Assembly (NCBI GenBank): GCA_934454215.1 | Contig: CAKSGG010000045.1 | Span: 1-22,314 of the forward strand | Direction: 5' to 3' | From: an uncultured Clostridia bacterium | GTDB lineage: Bacteria; Bacillota; Clostridia; UBA1381 | Length of the DNA stretch: 22,314 nt | Part shown: in pieces, positions 14,853-22,314 of the stretch | Layout: each line of letters opens with the position of its first letter | Numbering within the stretch: position 1 is the first letter of the stretch | Program-made: the position numbers and the translations under genes | The notes under the pieces: generated by a model | The model's input: the letters and a program-made list of their open reading frames with translations, nothing else | Told to the model about the DNA's origin: nothing | Database searches by the model: none

Positions 14853-16046
14853 TCAGCCCTCAACAAGTCTCTTTGTGTCAATCGCAATCATCAATTCCTC
14901 ATTTGTCGGAATAACAAGCGTCTTAACCTTTGCGCCGTCAGCAGTAATATCAACAGCACCTCTTGTATTGTTCTTTTCATCGTCAACGGCTATGCCGATA
15001 AATTCAAGTCCGTCGGTAGCATTCTTTCTTACCCATTCATCATGCTCGCCCACGCCTGCCGTGAATACAACAGCGTCAACGCCGCCCATTGCAGCCGCAT
15101 ATGAACCGATATATTTCTTAACCTCATATACAAATATATCAAGCGCAAGCTTTGCTCTCTCGTTGCCCTTTGCGGCAGCACTTGACAAATCTCTGAAATC
15201 CGATGAAACGCCCGAAACGCCGAAAACGCCCGACTTTTTGTTCATCAGATTGTCAACCTCATCTGCACTCATGCCCTTTTTAAGCAGATACGTAACAACG
15301 GCGGGGTCCATAGAACCAGTTCTCGTTCCCATTTCAAGACCGTCAAGCGGAGTAAAGCCCATTGACGTATCAACGCATTTTCCGCCGTCAACGGCACTTA
15401 CAGAAGAACCGTTGCCCAAATGACAGGTAATAATCTTCAAATCCTTTAAATCCTTGCCCAGATATTCGGCAGCCTTCTGCGCTACGTATTTGTGGCTTGT
15501 ACCGTGGAAACCGTACTTTCTGATTCTGTCCGACTCATAAAGCTCATACGGCAGTGCGTACATATATGCCTTTGCGGGCATTGTCTGATGAAATGCCGTG
15601 TCAAATACGGCAACCTGCTTAACGTTCGGCATTATCTTTTCGCAAGCCTCGATACCGATGATATTCGGCGGATTGTGAAGCGGTGCAAGCGGAACGCATC
15701 TTTCAAGAGCCTCTTTAACCTTACCGTCTATAATGCACGAATCGGCAAATTCCTCTGCGCCGTGCACAACTCTGTGACCTACAGCGCCGATTTCGTCCAT
15801 TGATTTTATAACGCCGTGTTCGGGGTCAACAAGTGCGTCTATAACCATTTGTATAGCGTCACTGTGGTCTTTCATCGGCTTTTCTATTTTGGTTTTCGTA
15901 TCCTTTGCGGTGTTTGTATGCTGGATATTTGAACCCTCAATTCCTATTCTTTCGCAAAGTCCCTTTGCAAGAACGTTTTCGTTTGTCATGTCGATAAGCT
16001 GGTACTTCAATGATGAAGAACCTGCGTTAATAACCAATATATTCAT
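14853..16046 (-). CDS. ackA: Acetate kinase
   Basis: Interconverts acetyl phosphate plus ADP with acetate plus ATP, the energy-yielding end of acetate fermentation. The 397 residues match the family length. Known catalytic positions are in place: N7 (INAGSSSLKYQ), R92 (GHRVVHG), D149 (FDTAFHQTMP), H181 (FHGTSHKYV), R242 (GTRTGSMDP) and E384 (PTNEEL). ATG 16046 is the true start, opening MNILVINAGSSS; the longer frame to 16160 runs through the palindromic spacer and is not coding. It follows pta by 171 nt, a spacer filled by a 106-bp inverted repeat, and is followed after 4 nt by a secreted protein gene. Confidence 0.98.
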   Translation of the reverse strand: MNILVINAGSSSLKYQLIDMTNENVLAKGLCERIGIEGSNIQHTNTAKDTKTKIEKPMKDHSDAIQMVIDALVDPEHGVIKSMDEIGAVGHRVVHGAEEFADSCIIDGKVKEALERCVPLAPLHNPPNIIGIEACEKIMPNVKQVAVFDTAFHQTMPAKAYMYALPYELYESDRIRKYGFHGTSHKYVAQKAAEYLGKDLKDLKIITCHLGNGSSVSAVDGGKCVDTSMGFTPLDGLEMGTRTGSMDPAVVTYLLKKGMSADEVDNLMNKKSGVFGVSGVSSDFRDLSSAAAKGNERAKLALDIFVYEVKKYIGSYAAAMGGVDAVVFTAGVGEHDEWVRKNATDGLEFIGIAVDDEKNNTRGAVDITADGAKVKTLVIPTNEELMIAIDTKRLVEG

Positions 16047-16087
16047 TTTTATACCCATTCCTTTCCGTGCCGTAAGGCACAAAACCG

Positions 16088-16193
16088 AAGTCTGAAAGAA
16101 AATTGTCCGAAGTACTGCTTTGCAGCGAGCGGTGCTGTACGTCGGTATCGCCCCGAGCAAAAAGCAGTACTATGGGCGATTTTATTCAGACTT
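16088..16193. repeat. intergenic palindromic element, copy 2 (pta-ackA)
   Basis: Inverted arms about 34 nt long with several mismatches: AAGTCTGAA (16088-16096) with TTCAGACTT (16185-16193), and AGTACTGCTTT (16111-16121) with AAAGCAGTACT (16161-16171). The centre contains CGAGCGGTGC (shared with copy 1), GTAC-GTCG-GTA and CCCCGAGC. It fills most of the pta-ackA gap and has no T-tail. Confidence 0.78.
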
Positions 16194-16217
16194 ATCCTCC
16201 TAAAGCTATATGTATAA

Positions 16218-17216
16218 TCAGTTCGTAGCCTGTATTGCGGTAATCGCTATAACTCCCGCAATGTCCTCAGCCGTACAGCCTCTTGACAAATCGTTTACGG
16301 GCTTTGCGATACCTTGCAGAATCGGACCGTAAGCCTCTGCCTTTGCAAGTCTCTGAACAAGCTTGTAGCCGATATTTCCTGCGTCAAGGTTCGGGAATAC
16401 CAAAACATTCGCTTTGCCCGCAACCTTTGATTCGGGAGCTTTCTGACTTCCTACAGATTCAACGATTGCTGCGTCAAGCTGCAATTCACCGTCGATAAGC
16501 AAATCGGGGCGCTTTTCCTGTGCAAGCTTTGTTGCCTCTCTTACCTTGTCAACAAGAGCGTGCTTTGCGCTGCCGTAGGTTGAGTGTGAAAGCATTGCGA
16601 TTTTCGGCTCTGCGCATATAAGCTTTTTGAATGACGCCGCCGATGAAATTGCGATTTCCGAAAGCTCGTCCGAGTCGGGGTCTTGATTTAAGCCCGAATC
16701 CGAGAATATAAACGTGCCGTTTTCGCCGTATTCGCAGTCGGGAACGCTCATGATAAAGAATGCCGAAACAAGCTTTGTGCCGGGAGCGGTTTTCAAAATC
16801 TGCAATGACGGACGAATAACGTTAGCCGATGAGTTTACAGCACCTGCAACCATACCGTCGGCATCGCCCATTTTAACCATCATAACGCCGAAATAAAGCG
16901 GATTTTTAATCGTTTCGGCAGCCTGTTCGGGAGTTACGCCCTTTTTCTTTCTCAATTCATAGAACATATCCGCATAAGCGGCAGCCTTATCCGATGTTTC
17001 GGGGTCAACGATTGCCGCACCCGTAATATCTATATTTTCTTCCTTTGCAATCATATTTATTTTATCGGGGTTTCCGACAAGAATAATCTTTGCATATCCC
17101 TCTTTAAGAGCGATTTCGGCAGCCTTAATGGCTCTTACCTCTTCACCTTCAGCCAAAACAATGGTTTTTACGTCTTTCTTTGCTCTTTCTTTAAGAGCCT
17201 CAATAAATTTACTCAT
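16218..17216 (-). CDS. pta: Phosphate acetyltransferase
   Basis: Converts acetyl-CoA plus phosphate to acetyl phosphate plus CoA, feeding AckA. The 332-residue form is the short, single-domain Pta without regulatory N-terminal domains. Seen motifs: VLAEGEEVRAIKAAE near the start, ADGMVAGAVNSSANVIRP (the His often found after GAV in this motif is Asn here), FSDSGLNQDPDSDELSEIA, and the active-site block NDLSRGCTAEDIAG with S311, R312 and D318, equivalent to S309, R310 and D316 of the Methanosarcina enzyme. Start ATG 17216 has GGAG 10 nt upstream; an upstream in-frame ATG at 17261 lies almost at the transcription start and is unlikely. It is the first gene of the pta-ackA-secreted-protein operon. 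Confidence 0.97.
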   Translation of the reverse strand: MSKFIEALKERAKKDVKTIVLAEGEEVRAIKAAEIALKEGYAKIILVGNPDKINMIAKEENIDITGAAIVDPETSDKAAAYADMFYELRKKKGVTPEQAAETIKNPLYFGVMMVKMGDADGMVAGAVNSSANVIRPSLQILKTAPGTKLVSAFFIMSVPDCEYGENGTFIFSDSGLNQDPDSDELSEIAISSAASFKKLICAEPKIAMLSHSTYGSAKHALVDKVREATKLAQEKRPDLLIDGELQLDAAIVESVGSQKAPESKVAGKANVLVFPNLDAGNIGYKLVQRLAKAEAYGPILQGIAKPVNDLSRGCTAEDIAGVIAITAIQATN

Positions 17217-17259
17217 TGAATATATTCTCCTTTTTTTGCATAAAATCTTAATTATATTC

Positions 17260-17288
17260 ATTATATACCTTTTTTATGGATTTTTCAA
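17260..17288 (-). promoter_or_regulatory. sigma-A promoter of pta-ackA
   Basis: Minus strand TTGAAA (17288-17283), 17-nt spacer, TATAAT (17265-17260). It would start RNA near 17253, about 37 nt before the pta ATG. It lies downstream of the rpoC terminator, so the operon is independent of rpoBC. Confidence 0.82.
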
Positions 17289-17330
17289 GGGGGTAACGCC
17301 AAAAATCCTAAATTTTTTAAAATTTCTTCG

Positions 17331-17372
17331 GAAAAACAAAACCCCGCCGCCGAAACTGCACGGCGGCAGGGT
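17331..17372 (-). terminator. rpoBC terminator
   Basis: A 12-bp GC-rich stem (17372-17361 with 17352-17341), an 8-nt loop and a minus-strand T-rich tail (TTTGTTTTTC). The single C-A position of the plus-strand reading (17345/17368) is a G-U pair in the transcript. It begins 5 nt after the rpoC stop. Confidence 0.94.
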
Positions 17373-17377
17373 CATAA

Positions 17378-20300
17378 TTATTTAATATCTTCGTTCGGTA
17401 CTTCTTCGCCGTCTATGGTGATGTTGATGTCTTTATACATACTCATACCCGTTCCGGCAGGAATAAGCTTACCGATAATTACATTTTCTTTCAGACCGAT
17501 TAACGGGTCAATCTTACCCTTGATTGCAGCGTCCGTAAGAACCTTTGTCGTCTCTTGGAACGAAGCTGCCGACAGGAACGAATCCGTAGCAAGCGACGCT
17601 TTCGTGATACCGAGCAGTACAGGCGACGACGTTGCGGGCGCTCCGCCCTTTTCCTCCACTCTCTTGTTCGCCTCTTCAAGCTCAAACATATCTACAAGCG
17701 AGCCTATAAGCAAATCGGTATCTCCCGAATCCTCGACTCTTACCTTGCGCAGCATCTGACGTGTGATAACCTCAACGTGCTTATCGTTAATGTCAACACC
17801 CTGCATTCTGTAGGTTCTCTGAACTTCTCTTGTGATATACACCTGAACCGCCTGAGGACCCTTGATTGCAAGAATATCATTCGGGTTAACAGAACCTGCC
17901 GTCAGCTCGTCGCCGGCCTCGATAACATCTCCGTCATGAACCTTAATGCTTGAACCGTAAGGAATCGTGTATGTCTTTGATTCGCCGATTTCGTCGTTCG
18001 TAACCGTAACCTCGCGCTTTCTCTTTGTATCGGAAACCGAAACTCTTCCGGCGATTTCCGAAATAATAGCAAGACCCTTAGGCTTTCTTGCCTCAAAAAG
18101 CTCCTCGATACGGGGAAGACCCTGCGTAATATCGCTGCCCGACGCAACACCGCCGGCGTGGAACGTTCTCATCGTAAGCTGCGTACCCGGTTCACCGATT
18201 GACTGAGCCGCAATAATACCTACAGACTCACCCACGTTTACAAGCTCGCCCGTTGCAAGGTTAGTACCGTAGCACTTCGAGCATACGCCCGTTCTTGACT
18301 TACATCTCAATACACTTCTTATATAAACCTTTGTTATTCCGGCTTTTATAATCTTATCCGCCTGAACGTCCGTTATAAGCTGACCTGCAAACGCAAGCGT
18401 TTCGCCCGTTACGGGGTGGTGAATATCCTCCATTGAGGTACGTCCGACAATTCTGTCCTTCAAAGGCTCGATTGATTCCTTGCCGTCCGTGATTTCCGTT
18501 ACCCATTCGCCCTCTGTTGTTCCGCAGTCGATTTCATGAACGATAACCTCCTGCGATACGTCAACAAGACGTCTTGTCAGATAACCCGAGTCGGCAGTTC
18601 TCAGCGCCGTATCTGTAAGACCTTTACGTGCGCCGTGCGATGAAATGAAGTATTCCAGTACGTTCAGACCCTCTCGGAAGTTAGCTCTGATAGGAATTTC
18701 GACTGTACGTCCCTGTGTATCCGCCATAAGTCCGCGCATTGCAGCCAGCTGACGAATCTGGTTTGTACTACCTCTCGCACCCGAATCCGCCATCATGAAT
18801 ATCGGGTTAAACTCGCCCAGATTTTCCATCATGGCTTCCGTAACCTTGCCCGAAGCCTCGGCCCAGATTTTAATAACCTGATTATATCTGTCCTCGTTTG
18901 TAAGAATACCCATACGGTACATCTGCATGATTTTTTCAACTTCGTTTTCGGCGTCCGCAAGTATCTGCTTTTTCTTTTCGGGAACTTCAATATCCGTAAC
19001 CGCAACCGTGATTGCGCTCTTTGTCGAATATTTGTAGCCCGTTGCCTTTATCTTGTCAAGAACCTCTGCGGTAACCGATGTGCCGTGCGTTCTTATACAC
19101 TTGTCTATAATCTTGCCAAGCTGCTTTTTGCCGACCATTTCGTCAACTTCAAGCAGGAACATATCGTTTTCGGTTTCTCTTTCGATATAGCCGATATTCT
19201 GCGGTATGTTGTTGTTGAAGATAATTCTTCCGACGGTCGCCTCGATAAGCGCACTCTTTAATTCGCCGTTTATAAGCTTTTTATTTACGACTCTGATTCT
19301 CTCGTGCAGTGTTACCTGATGATTGTCGTATGCAAGCAGTGCCTCGTCAAACGACGTAAATGTCTTTATCGTAAATCTCTTTACAACATCAAGCACGCGC
19401 TTAACCGATGTCTGAACAGTTCCGTTCGGAGTAACAAGCGTTATCGGGTTTGTATGAACGCTGTTTTCGTTCTTCTGAACCTCTTTATTATTCTTTATAT
19501 CCGTAAGAGCGTCCTTGATTGAAGTATAGCTCTTTATCGGCTCTTCCTCGTTATATATAACGATATTTTCCTCTGCCTCGTTCATAAGCGTATCAGCAAG
19601 CAGATTCAGCTTAGGCTCGCTCGACATAATCGAATCAATCATTTCCGCATAGTTTTCTCTGTGCAGAGTTAAATAATACGAACCCAAAATCATATCCTGC
19701 GTAGGCACTGTAACGGGGTGTCCGTCCTGCGGCTTTAACAGGTTGTTTGCACTCAGCATAAGGAATCTTGCCTCTGACTGCGCCTCGGGTGACAGAGGTA
19801 CGTGAACAGCCATCTGGTCGCCGTCGAAGTCGGCGTTGTAAGCCGTACATACAAGCGGATGCAATTTAAGCGCACGTCCCTCAACCAATCTCGGCTCAAA
19901 TGCCTGAATACCCAGTCTGTGCAGAGTCGGCGCACGGTTCAGAAGTACGGGGTGTTCCTTGATAACGTCCTCAAGCACATCCCAAACCTCCGGCTTTGTA
20001 CGCTCAACCATTCTCTTTGCGCTCTTTATATTATGCGCAAGACCTCTTGAAACAAGCTCCTTCATAACGAACGGCTTGAACAGCTCGATTGCCATTTCTT
20101 TCGGCAGACCGCACTGATAAATCTTCATTTCGGGACCTACAACGATAACCGAACGTCCCGAATAGTCAACACGCTTACCCAAAAGGTTTTGTCTGAATCG
20201 TCCCTGCTTACCTTTAAGCATATCCGAAAGCGACTTTAACGGTCTGTTGCCCGGACCGGTTACGGTACGTCCTCGTCTGCCGTTGTTGATAAGAGCGTCA

Positions 20301-21175
20301 ACAGCCTCCTGTAACATTCTCTTTTCGTTTCTTATAATAATATCGGGAGCGCCCAGTTCGAGCAGTCTCTTTAATCTGTTGTTTCTGTTTATAACACGTC
20401 TGTACAAATCGTTCAAATCCGATGTTGCAAAACGTCCGCCGTCAAGCTGAACCATAGGACGAAGCTCGGGAGGAATGACGGGTATTACCGACATAATCAT
20501 CCATTCGGGACGGTTTCCCGACATATAGAACGCCTCGACAATTTCAAGTCTTTTTATGATTCTTGCCTTTTTCTGACCCTGCGCCGTTTCCAGCTCTTCT
20601 TTCAATTCCTTTGAAAGAGCCTCAAGGTCGATACGTTCGAGCAGCGTCTGGATTGCCTCCGCACCCATGCTCGCCGTAAATTTATCGCCGAATTTGTCGT
20701 ACGCCTCACGGTACTCTCTTTCCGAAAGCACCTGATTCTGCATAAGCGTTGACGCACCCGGGTCAATTACGATATATGACGCAAAATACAGCACCTTTTC
20801 AAGCTGTCTGGGCGACAAATCGAGTATAAGTCCCATTGAGGACGGAACGCCCTTGAAATACCATATATGCGATACGGGCGTTGCAAGAGCGATATGTCCC
20901 ATTCTCTCGCGTCTTACCTTTGACTTTGTAACCTCAACGCCGCAGCGTTCACAGATTTTACCTTTATATCTTATTTTTTTATACTTACCGCAGTGACATT
21001 CCCAGTCCTTTGTCGGGCCGAAAATCTTTTCGCAGAACAAGCCGTCCTTTTCGGGTTTAAGTGTACGGTAATTTATTGTTTCGGGCTTGGTGACTTCACC
21101 GTATGACCAGCTTAGTATGGTTTCGGGTGAGGCAAGACCGATTTTTATTGCTTCAAAGCTATTAAATTCTAACAT
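17378..21175 (-). CDS. rpoC: RNA polymerase beta' subunit
   Basis: Largest catalytic subunit of bacterial RNA polymerase. The 1265-residue product has the N-terminal zinc finger (C60, C62, C75, C78), the active-site loop NADFDGDQM with D449, D451 and D453 holding the catalytic Mg, the bridge-helix and trigger-loop region (GEPGTQLTMRTFHAGG), and the second zinc site (CGTTEGEW and CKSRTGVCSKC). Start ATG 21175 has GGAG 7-8 nt upstream; the upstream ATG at 21187 overlaps that site. It is longer than the roughly 1200 residues usual in Bacillota because of an insertion of about 85-90 residues (within 504-605) between LGSYYLT and FTSFDEALLAYD. It follows rpoB after 158 nt and ends at a strong terminator. 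Confidence 0.98.
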   Translation of the reverse strand: MLEFNSFEAIKIGLASPETILSWSYGEVTKPETINYRTLKPEKDGLFCEKIFGPTKDWECHCGKYKKIRYKGKICERCGVEVTKSKVRRERMGHIALATPVSHIWYFKGVPSSMGLILDLSPRQLEKVLYFASYIVIDPGASTLMQNQVLSEREYREAYDKFGDKFTASMGAEAIQTLLERIDLEALSKELKEELETAQGQKKARIIKRLEIVEAFYMSGNRPEWMIMSVIPVIPPELRPMVQLDGGRFATSDLNDLYRRVINRNNRLKRLLELGAPDIIIRNEKRMLQEAVDALINNGRRGRTVTGPGNRPLKSLSDMLKGKQGRFRQNLLGKRVDYSGRSVIVVGPEMKIYQCGLPKEMAIELFKPFVMKELVSRGLAHNIKSAKRMVERTKPEVWDVLEDVIKEHPVLLNRAPTLHRLGIQAFEPRLVEGRALKLHPLVCTAYNADFDGDQMAVHVPLSPEAQSEARFLMLSANNLLKPQDGHPVTVPTQDMILGSYYLTLHRENYAEMIDSIMSSEPKLNLLADTLMNEAEENIVIYNEEEPIKSYTSIKDALTDIKNNKEVQKNENSVHTNPITLVTPNGTVQTSVKRVLDVVKRFTIKTFTSFDEALLAYDNHQVTLHERIRVVNKKLINGELKSALIEATVGRIIFNNNIPQNIGYIERETENDMFLLEVDEMVGKKQLGKIIDKCIRTHGTSVTAEVLDKIKATGYKYSTKSAITVAVTDIEVPEKKKQILADAENEVEKIMQMYRMGILTNEDRYNQVIKIWAEASGKVTEAMMENLGEFNPIFMMADSGARGSTNQIRQLAAMRGLMADTQGRTVEIPIRANFREGLNVLEYFISSHGARKGLTDTALRTADSGYLTRRLVDVSQEVIVHEIDCGTTEGEWVTEITDGKESIEPLKDRIVGRTSMEDIHHPVTGETLAFAGQLITDVQADKIIKAGITKVYIRSVLRCKSRTGVCSKCYGTNLATGELVNVGESVGIIAAQSIGEPGTQLTMRTFHAGGVASGSDITQGLPRIEELFEARKPKGLAIISEIAGRVSVSDTKRKREVTVTNDEIGESKTYTIPYGSSIKVHDGDVIEAGDELTAGSVNPNDILAIKGPQAVQVYITREVQRTYRMQGVDINDKHVEVITRQMLRKVRVEDSGDTDLLIGSLVDMFELEEANKRVEEKGGAPATSSPVLLGITKASLATDSFLSAASFQETTKVLTDAAIKGKIDPLIGLKENVIIGKLIPAGTGMSMYKDINITIDGEEVPNEDIK

Positions 21176-21229
21176 ACAAATCTCCATTCTGCCGCCAACA
21201 GCGACATAAGTCTAACATGGAAAAGAAGC

Positions 21230-21296
21230 AAGCAGGTCGCTCGAAATCAATCCGCCGATGTATGTGTATACCTCAAGGGCTGATTTTGAGATGAGA
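21230..21296. repeat. intergenic palindromic element, copy 3 (rpoB-rpoC)
   Basis: Imperfect arms CTCGAAATCAATCC and GGGCTGATTTTGAG (11 of 14 paired) flank a small inner stem GATGTA/TATACC with a TGTG loop. The centre TATGTGTATACC resembles TATGTGTACGCC of copy 1 read on the other strand. It fills much of the rpoB-rpoC spacer. Confidence 0.6.
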
Positions 21297-21333
21297 TGCG
21301 CCGCTTATTTTTCATGCTATCATTACCTTTCCG

Positions 21334-22314
21334 TTATGACAATATCTCATCATCATCAAAATCGTCTGATATTAAATATTCCTCGCTGTCATCGTCGCTG
21401 AAGTCGTCCTCGTCGTCTTCAAGTTCGTCGAATCTCATATGTGAATCACCGAAATCATCATCTTCAATTGATACGTCGCCCTCCTCCATTGTCTGAACAA
21501 TGTCGTCCGAAACAACGCCTTCGTCATCGTCGTCAAACGTTTCGTCAAGGTTGATTTCCTCCATGTTGTGATTCAGTATGCGTATATCGAGCGCCAGCGA
21601 CTGCAATTCCTTAACAAGCACCTTAAAGGATTCGGGAATACCGGATTTCGGAATATTCTCACCCTTAACGATAGCCTCATAGGTCTTGACACGTCCTACA
21701 ATATCGTCCGATTTAACGGTTAATATTTCCTGCAATGTATAAGCTGCTCCGTATGCTTCAAGAGCCCAAACTTCCATCTCACCGAAACGCTGTCCGCCAA
21801 ACTGTGCTTTACCGCCCAGAGGCTGCTGCGTGACAAGTGAGTACGGACCTGTTGAACGGGCGTGAATCTTATCGTCAACAAGGTGATGCAGTTTGAGGTA
21901 ATACATGATACCGACCGTAACGTCGTTGTCGAATTTCTCACCCGTACGTCCGTCGTAAACCGCCGACTTAAATGTCGGATTCAAGCCTGCCTCCTTAAAC
22001 GCCGCCTTAATATCCTCGTCCTGCGCACCGTCAAATACAGGCGTTGCAAGCTTAACGAATCTGTCGGGACGCTTATGGTCGTATGCCGATAAAAATTCTC
22101 TCTTAAAGTCCTCGTCTATTATTGTCTTTTCCAGTTCTTCTCTCGTCTTTAACGAAAGACATCTGTAAGCGTAGCCCAAGTGCATTTCAAGCACCTGACC
22201 GATATTCATACGCGAAGGCACGCCCAGAGGGTTCAGCACAATCTGTAACGGCGTACCGTCCTCTAAGAACGGCATATCCTCCTGCGGAAGAACTCTTGAA
22301 ACGACACCCTTGTT
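21334..22314 (-). CDS. rpoB: RNA polymerase beta subunit, C-terminal part (partial)
   Basis: The last 326 residues of RpoB; the 5' part lies beyond the right edge of the window and the frame is open to the final base. Diagnostic motifs are NKGVVSRVLPQEDMPF at the edge, LNPLGVPSRMNIGQVLE, then KLHHLVDDKIHARSTGPYSLVTQQPLGGKAQFGGQRFGEMEVWALEAYGA (the clamp-forming C-terminal region) and the DIVGRVKTYEAIVKG end block. After the conserved domain the protein continues with an acidic tail of about 77 residues (21337-21567) holding 38 Asp/Glu. rpoC follows on the same strand after 158 nt, forming the usual rpoBC transcript. Confidence 0.98.
   Translation of the reverse strand, partial: NKGVVSRVLPQEDMPFLEDGTPLQIVLNPLGVPSRMNIGQVLEMHLGYAYRCLSLKTREELEKTIIDEDFKREFLSAYDHKRPDRFVKLATPVFDGAQDEDIKAAFKEAGLNPTFKSAVYDGRTGEKFDNDVTVGIMYYLKLHHLVDDKIHARSTGPYSLVTQQPLGGKAQFGGQRFGEMEVWALEAYGAAYTLQEILTVKSDDIVGRVKTYEAIVKGENIPKSGIPESFKVLVKELQSLALDIRILNHNMEEINLDETFDDDDEGVVSDDIVQTMEEGDVSIEDDDFGDSHMRFDELEDDEDDFSDDDSEEYLISDDFDDDEILS

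Noticed and set aside
14722..15423. Long plus-strand open frame across ackA
   Set aside because: It lies antisense to the well-conserved ackA and has low-complexity Ser/Pro-rich content typical of the opposite strand of a coding gene.
16047..16160. N-terminal extension of AckA
   Set aside because: The longer frame runs through the inverted repeat, and acetate kinases begin at the MNILVINAGSSS segment; no extension is known or plausible.
21247..21315. Minus-strand 22-residue ORF in the rpoB-rpoC spacer
   Set aside because: It has only a weak AAGG site 10 nt away, a basic and polar sequence with no recognisable feature, and it overlaps the palindrome arms, which explain the sequence better.

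Overview
The window looks like a chromosomal segment from an anaerobic, low-to-medium-GC Bacillota, most likely a clostridium and plausibly a gut or plant-fibre degrader. The reasons are RNase Y, AGGAGG-type ribosome binding sites, TTGACA/TATAAT promoters, a Pta-AckA acetate pathway, stand-alone AICAR transformylase plus PurO-type IMP cyclohydrolase instead of fused PurH, and a uronate/sugar-acid operon. No tRNA, rRNA, CRISPR array, transposase or phage gene is visible. The species cannot be named from the sequence.

Layout from left to right: rny (RNase Y) on the minus strand, with its own consensus promoter about 200 bp upstream of the gene; a plus-strand two-gene operon encoding a NifU/IscU-like Fe-S scaffold protein and a GGGtGRT-family protein, closed by a bidirectional terminator; a minus-strand DUF4352-like lipoprotein with a perfect consensus promoter; a tiny plus-strand hydrophobic peptide gene with a convergent antisense RNA promoter, which looks like a type I toxin-antitoxin; and a minus-strand DUF606/YdcZ-type small membrane protein.

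From 14168 down to 5588 lies one long minus-strand operon: DUF1189 membrane protein, a GHL6-type putative glycosidase, KDPG-type aldolase, DgoK-type sugar-acid kinase, DUF4886 SGNH-like protein, PurO-type IMP cyclohydrolase, AICAR formyltransferase, UxaC, terminator. Gaps between its genes are 1 to 43 nt. It mixes uronate/2-keto-3-deoxy-sugar-acid breakdown with the last two steps of purine synthesis.

Next comes a minus-strand pta-ackA-secreted-protein operon, from a promoter at 17288-17260 to a terminator at 14226-14198, which makes acetyl phosphate, acetate and ATP from acetyl-CoA. It is followed by rpoC (complete, with an unusual insertion of about 85-90 residues) and the 3' part of rpoB, which runs off the right edge and ends in a very acidic tail.

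The main non-coding signals are three related imperfect palindromes in intergenic spaces (before the DUF606 gene, between pta and ackA, and between rpoB and rpoC), a pair of overlapping divergent promoters at 14114-14168 whose rightward member has no gene, and a 19-bp tandem duplication that rewrites the C-terminus of the DUF1189 protein.
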